Assembly: GCA_002812745.2 (NCBI GenBank)
Contig: NCSJ02000266.1
Location: 1 to 60,121 of the forward strand
DNA from: Scytalidium lignicola
Taxonomy: Eukaryota; Ascomycota; Leotiomycetes
Reading direction: 5' to 3'
Length of the DNA: 60,121 nt
The position numbers and the translations under genes were made by a program. Of the stretch, positions 57,262 to 60,121 are shown piece after piece (positions within the stretch are counted from its first letter, which is position 1; the number at the start of each line of letters is the position of its first letter). A model generated the notes under the pieces. It had not been told where the DNA came from. It ran no database searches and saw only the letters and a list, made by a program, of their open reading frames with translations.

Positions 57262-59274
57262 ATGTTTTCCTGGAACCAAAATATGTTTATGCAGGGGTTT
57301 AAAACCCTTATTTTAGGATTTGGTCTTTTGCTCGCTGCTGGCACAGTCTATGTATGTATGGAAAAAAGAAACGCTCCACCCTTCTTGGCTCTGATGATAA
57401 TTATGTACTTTAAATTACCCAGTAGTATTAATGGCAGCTTCAGATTTTCGGCGTTTGTATATATAGACTTTGGTTTCACCCTCTCTCTAAATATCCTGGC
57501 CCTTTTATCGCGAGGCTCACAAATGGGTACGCCGCTTATCATGCGTGGAAAGGAAATATCCATATCGATATGTATCGATGCCACGAGCTTTACGGTATGG
57601 TCTTGACCACAGTTATCTCAATTCTGTTGGTTTGATAATAACTGGGAGAGAACTGATCAAAGAATCTTCCTTTCAGGCAATCATGTTCGTTATGCACCAA
57701 GCAGACTTCTAATAAATACAGCAGATGGACTCAGAGGTATGCATGAAGTCAAGCATGGACTGATCAGTTGCAAATAGGCAAAGAAAGAGTCCACTAACCA
57801 TGGAGTGTGTGCTATTCATGTAGATATTTATGGGCCAGGAAAAAATGTTGTGAAGTCGCAGATTTACAAGTCCATGGTACATCGAGCTCCCAACACTCTC
57901 ACAACCATAGACAAGAAAGAACACAGCCGTAAGCGGAGAGTGCTCAGTCATGGATTCTCTGATGCGGCGCTGCGGAACCACGAAGAGGCCATCATCGCCC
58001 AGATACAGAACTTCAAACTGTACGCTTTTCAGGAAACTGATCCGAGTCAGGGGGAGTGGTCGAGTGCCACTAATTTGGCGCATTGGTGTGGGAATCCCCA
58101 ATTCCAGCGATTACAGCAGGAACTGACTATAAGCAACAGGCGATTATCTCACCTTTGACATAATGGCTAATATAGTATTTGGCGAAACGTATGAGATGTT
58201 GAAGAAAGCCAAATATCGCTATGCCATTGATGCTATCGAAAAGTCTAACGTCCGCATCAGCGTCCTAACTCAAGCACCCGAGCTATCCACCTGGCGATTG
58301 GACCGCTATCTCTTCACAGAGGCGATCAAGGGCAGGAATATGTTCATCAAGTTCGTCAACATTGTGCTGCGTGACAGACTGAAGCCGACCTCGGCAGGCC
58401 GCAAGGACATTTTCTCTCTTCTCATCGATGCAAAGGATCCCGAGACGGGCAAGGGTTTTGGCATGGCGGAGCTTGGGGCCGAAAGTACTACTTTGATTGT
58501 AGCCGGTAAGATCGTTGTTGTTCGGTTTACAACATATATATTGAATTGGTGCTTGCTTGGGCGCCCCTCGAAAGATACCCTGTTGGCTGATTGTTGGGCA
58601 TCGCTCCCTTTGCAGGCTCCGACACATCCTCCACCGCTCTAGCAGCGCTGTTCTTCTACCTATGCACAAATCCAAAGGTGCACACTAGTGTGTGTAAAGA
58701 AGTGCGTCAGACATTTACTGGCGAAGATGAGATCAGAATGGGGGCCAAGCTGAACTCATGCTTGTACCTACGAGCATGTATCGATGAAGCTATGCGGATG
58801 TCGCCGCCGGTCGGCAGTGCTTTATGGCGAGAAGTATCAGCTCCAGGAGTGACAGTCGATAACCTCTCAATAGCAGCGGGATGTGATGTAGGCACAGGGA
58901 TCTACAGCATACACCACAACGCAGAATACTTCTCACAACCATTCAAATACCTACCCGAGAGATGGCTAGCTGAGAAACCAGGCGCCGGCTGGGAGAGAAT
59001 CGAGGCAGGTCAGGGTGCCTATGCCCCTTTCTCCTACGGGCCCAGGGGCTGCATTGGCAAAGGTCTAGCTATCCAAGAGCTCATGCTTACCATGGCTATA
59101 ATGATCTTCTCCTTCGATTTCAGAATCGCGCAGGGCCAGGAGAGCCTTTCGGGTGGCGGTGGTGGAAAACATCAGGGCTGGGGGAGACATAGGGCAGATG
59201 AGTACCAGCTATATGATCACATTACCGGCGCAAAGAATGGGCCCTTGGTTGAATTCCGAGTTCGTAATGTGTAG
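57262..59274 (+). CDS. Cytochrome P450 monooxygenase (fungal, benzoate/averantin-hydroxylase-like)
   Basis: Six exons (57262-57351, 57444-57594, 57677-57736, about 57824-58087, 58140-58505, 58616-59274) encode 529 residues. N-terminal ER anchor ([20 protein letters not shown]), [10 protein letters not shown] proline hinge, [32 protein letters not shown] (helix C), I-helix AGSDTSS (about 310-316), ExxR as EAMR (about 368-371), the PERW motif and the haem loop [12 protein letters not shown] with axial Cys near 456. The frame is complete and catalytic motifs are intact. Similar fungal enzymes are annotated as benzoate 4-monooxygenase or as CYP60/CYP65-type secondary-metabolite oxidases; the substrate is unknown. 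Donors include GTATGT, GTATGG, GTATGC, GTGGGA and GTAAGA. Confidence 0.9.
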
Positions 59275-59929
59275 ATAACCACCTTAAATCGATGAACTGA
59301 ACTTGAATATTCATTCATAGTCCTGACAGAATTTTTCTCGAGCTCGATAATGGGAAATAACCTAAAATCACTCATCTTGTTTTTTATAAATTCACATTCT
59401 CCCAGCTTCAAGATACCGGGAAATCTCAGGTGACAAATTCCTAATATAGAAATGTCCTAGCTAAACAGGTGTAACTTAGTGGATGGATTTACTCAAAAAA
59501 GCGACGGTATAGATACATATCATAAAAATAATACATTTTCGTTGAAGAGGCATGCAATTGTATATGTTTGGGGGAGTGCAGAGCTTGATTTTTGTTGACC
59601 CCTCGGTTGCTTTATTAGCCATTTGTTGAGCTTATGAATTGATGTCTTTATATTTCCTGGTATTTTATTTAAAATCTGTTAAACTTGTGATAGTAATATA
59701 TATGTTCCGGCCCATACGCCAATGTGGCCCGTAGCCCAATCGGCCGGCCCATACGCCAATACAGCCAAATGGTATTATCATAATTCATACAAAATCATTA
59801 ATAAACTTCACTAAAATAAGGGTTATAATGTTTTTATGTATAATTTTATTTAATATTCACATATTTACAAATTATCAGTCTTGAATTTTTAAATTATTAA
59901 TTATTAATTTTCAAGATATCACTTATAAG
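59275..59929. other. AT-rich 3' flank with a duplicated motif
   Basis: Non-coding. CGGCCCATACGCCAAT occurs twice (about 59708 and 59745). Otherwise AT-rich. Confidence 0.5.
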
Positions 59930-60121
59930 CTTACAGGCTCTCATTTACAGGCTTTCAAGCTCTCGTTTATAGACCTTCGGGCTTTGCTTACAAGTTTGCA
60001 AGCTTTTGCTTACAGGTGCTTAAGCTGTTGCTTACAGGCTCTCGGGCTTTCATTTACAAGTACTTAGGCTTTCATTTACAAGTCTTTAAGCTTCGTTTAC
60101 AAGCTTTCAAGCTATTGTTTA
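59930..60121. repeat. Degenerate minisatellite, about 18-22-base units, runs off the window
   Basis: At least nine imperfect units of the form GCTTACAGGCTCTCGGGCTT / CATTTACAAGTACTTAGGCT. Pairs of TTTACA(A/G)G and AGCTTT-like blocks alternate. The array continues to the last base, so its true length is unknown. Confidence 0.75.

Noticed and set aside
59930..60121. CRISPR-like array at the window end
   Set aside because: Units are contiguous and imperfect with no unique spacers, and the DNA is eukaryotic; it is a minisatellite.

Overview
This window is nuclear DNA of a filamentous ascomycete (Pezizomycotina). Genes are split by short introns (about 45-135 bases) with GTRNGT donors, CTAAC/CTGAC-like branch points and YAG acceptors. 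The gene set is fungal: Sch9-type kinase, Ada2, Erg28, a Zn2Cys6 regulator, a Gpr1/Fun34/YaaH transporter and an RpdA-type deacetylase. C-to-T decay typical of RIP is also present. My best guess is Leotiomycetes/Helotiales; this is inference from overall protein similarity, not proof. Single Ns, mostly beside A/T homopolymers, suggest a read technology with homopolymer uncertainty, which matters when judging frameshifts.

Layout. 1-9.5 kb: 3' part of an EXPERA (TMEM97-like) membrane protein, a conserved type I membrane protein of unknown function, the nucleoporin Nup170/Nup155 (with an apparent frameshift), and a ferric-reductase-like protein. The last has a 1.7 kb upstream region carrying four exact copies of the iron-GATA motif ATCWGATAA. 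11-23 kb: a housekeeping block with ER 3-ketoacyl-CoA reductase head-to-head with ERG28, Sch9 kinase head-to-head with ADA2, and an RBM25-like PWI splicing factor head-to-head with mitochondrial bS21m. 23-30 kb: a gene-poor stretch around one Zn2Cys6 transcription factor. 30-43.6 kb: MFS transporter, M3 metallopeptidase (Prd1-like) head-to-head with a STEEP1-like protein, a Cdc4-type myosin light chain, a Gpr1/Fun34/YaaH transporter with an unusual in-frame upstream ORF, and a SAM methyltransferase.

43.6-60 kb is an accessory island. It is AT-rich and holds several TA-flanked inverted-repeat elements (MITE/foldback class) and an SDR pseudogene killed by three CAR-to-TAR changes. It also holds a bZIP gene whose only intron has lost its GT donor, a divergent but catalytically complete RpdA-like histone deacetylase with five heptad repeats, and a complete P450 gene. 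The window ends in a degenerate minisatellite.

The left two thirds is mostly conserved core genes. The right third looks like a repeat-invaded, RIP-affected region where a regulator, a chromatin enzyme and an oxidase sit together, possibly the remains of a small secondary-metabolism locus (inference).
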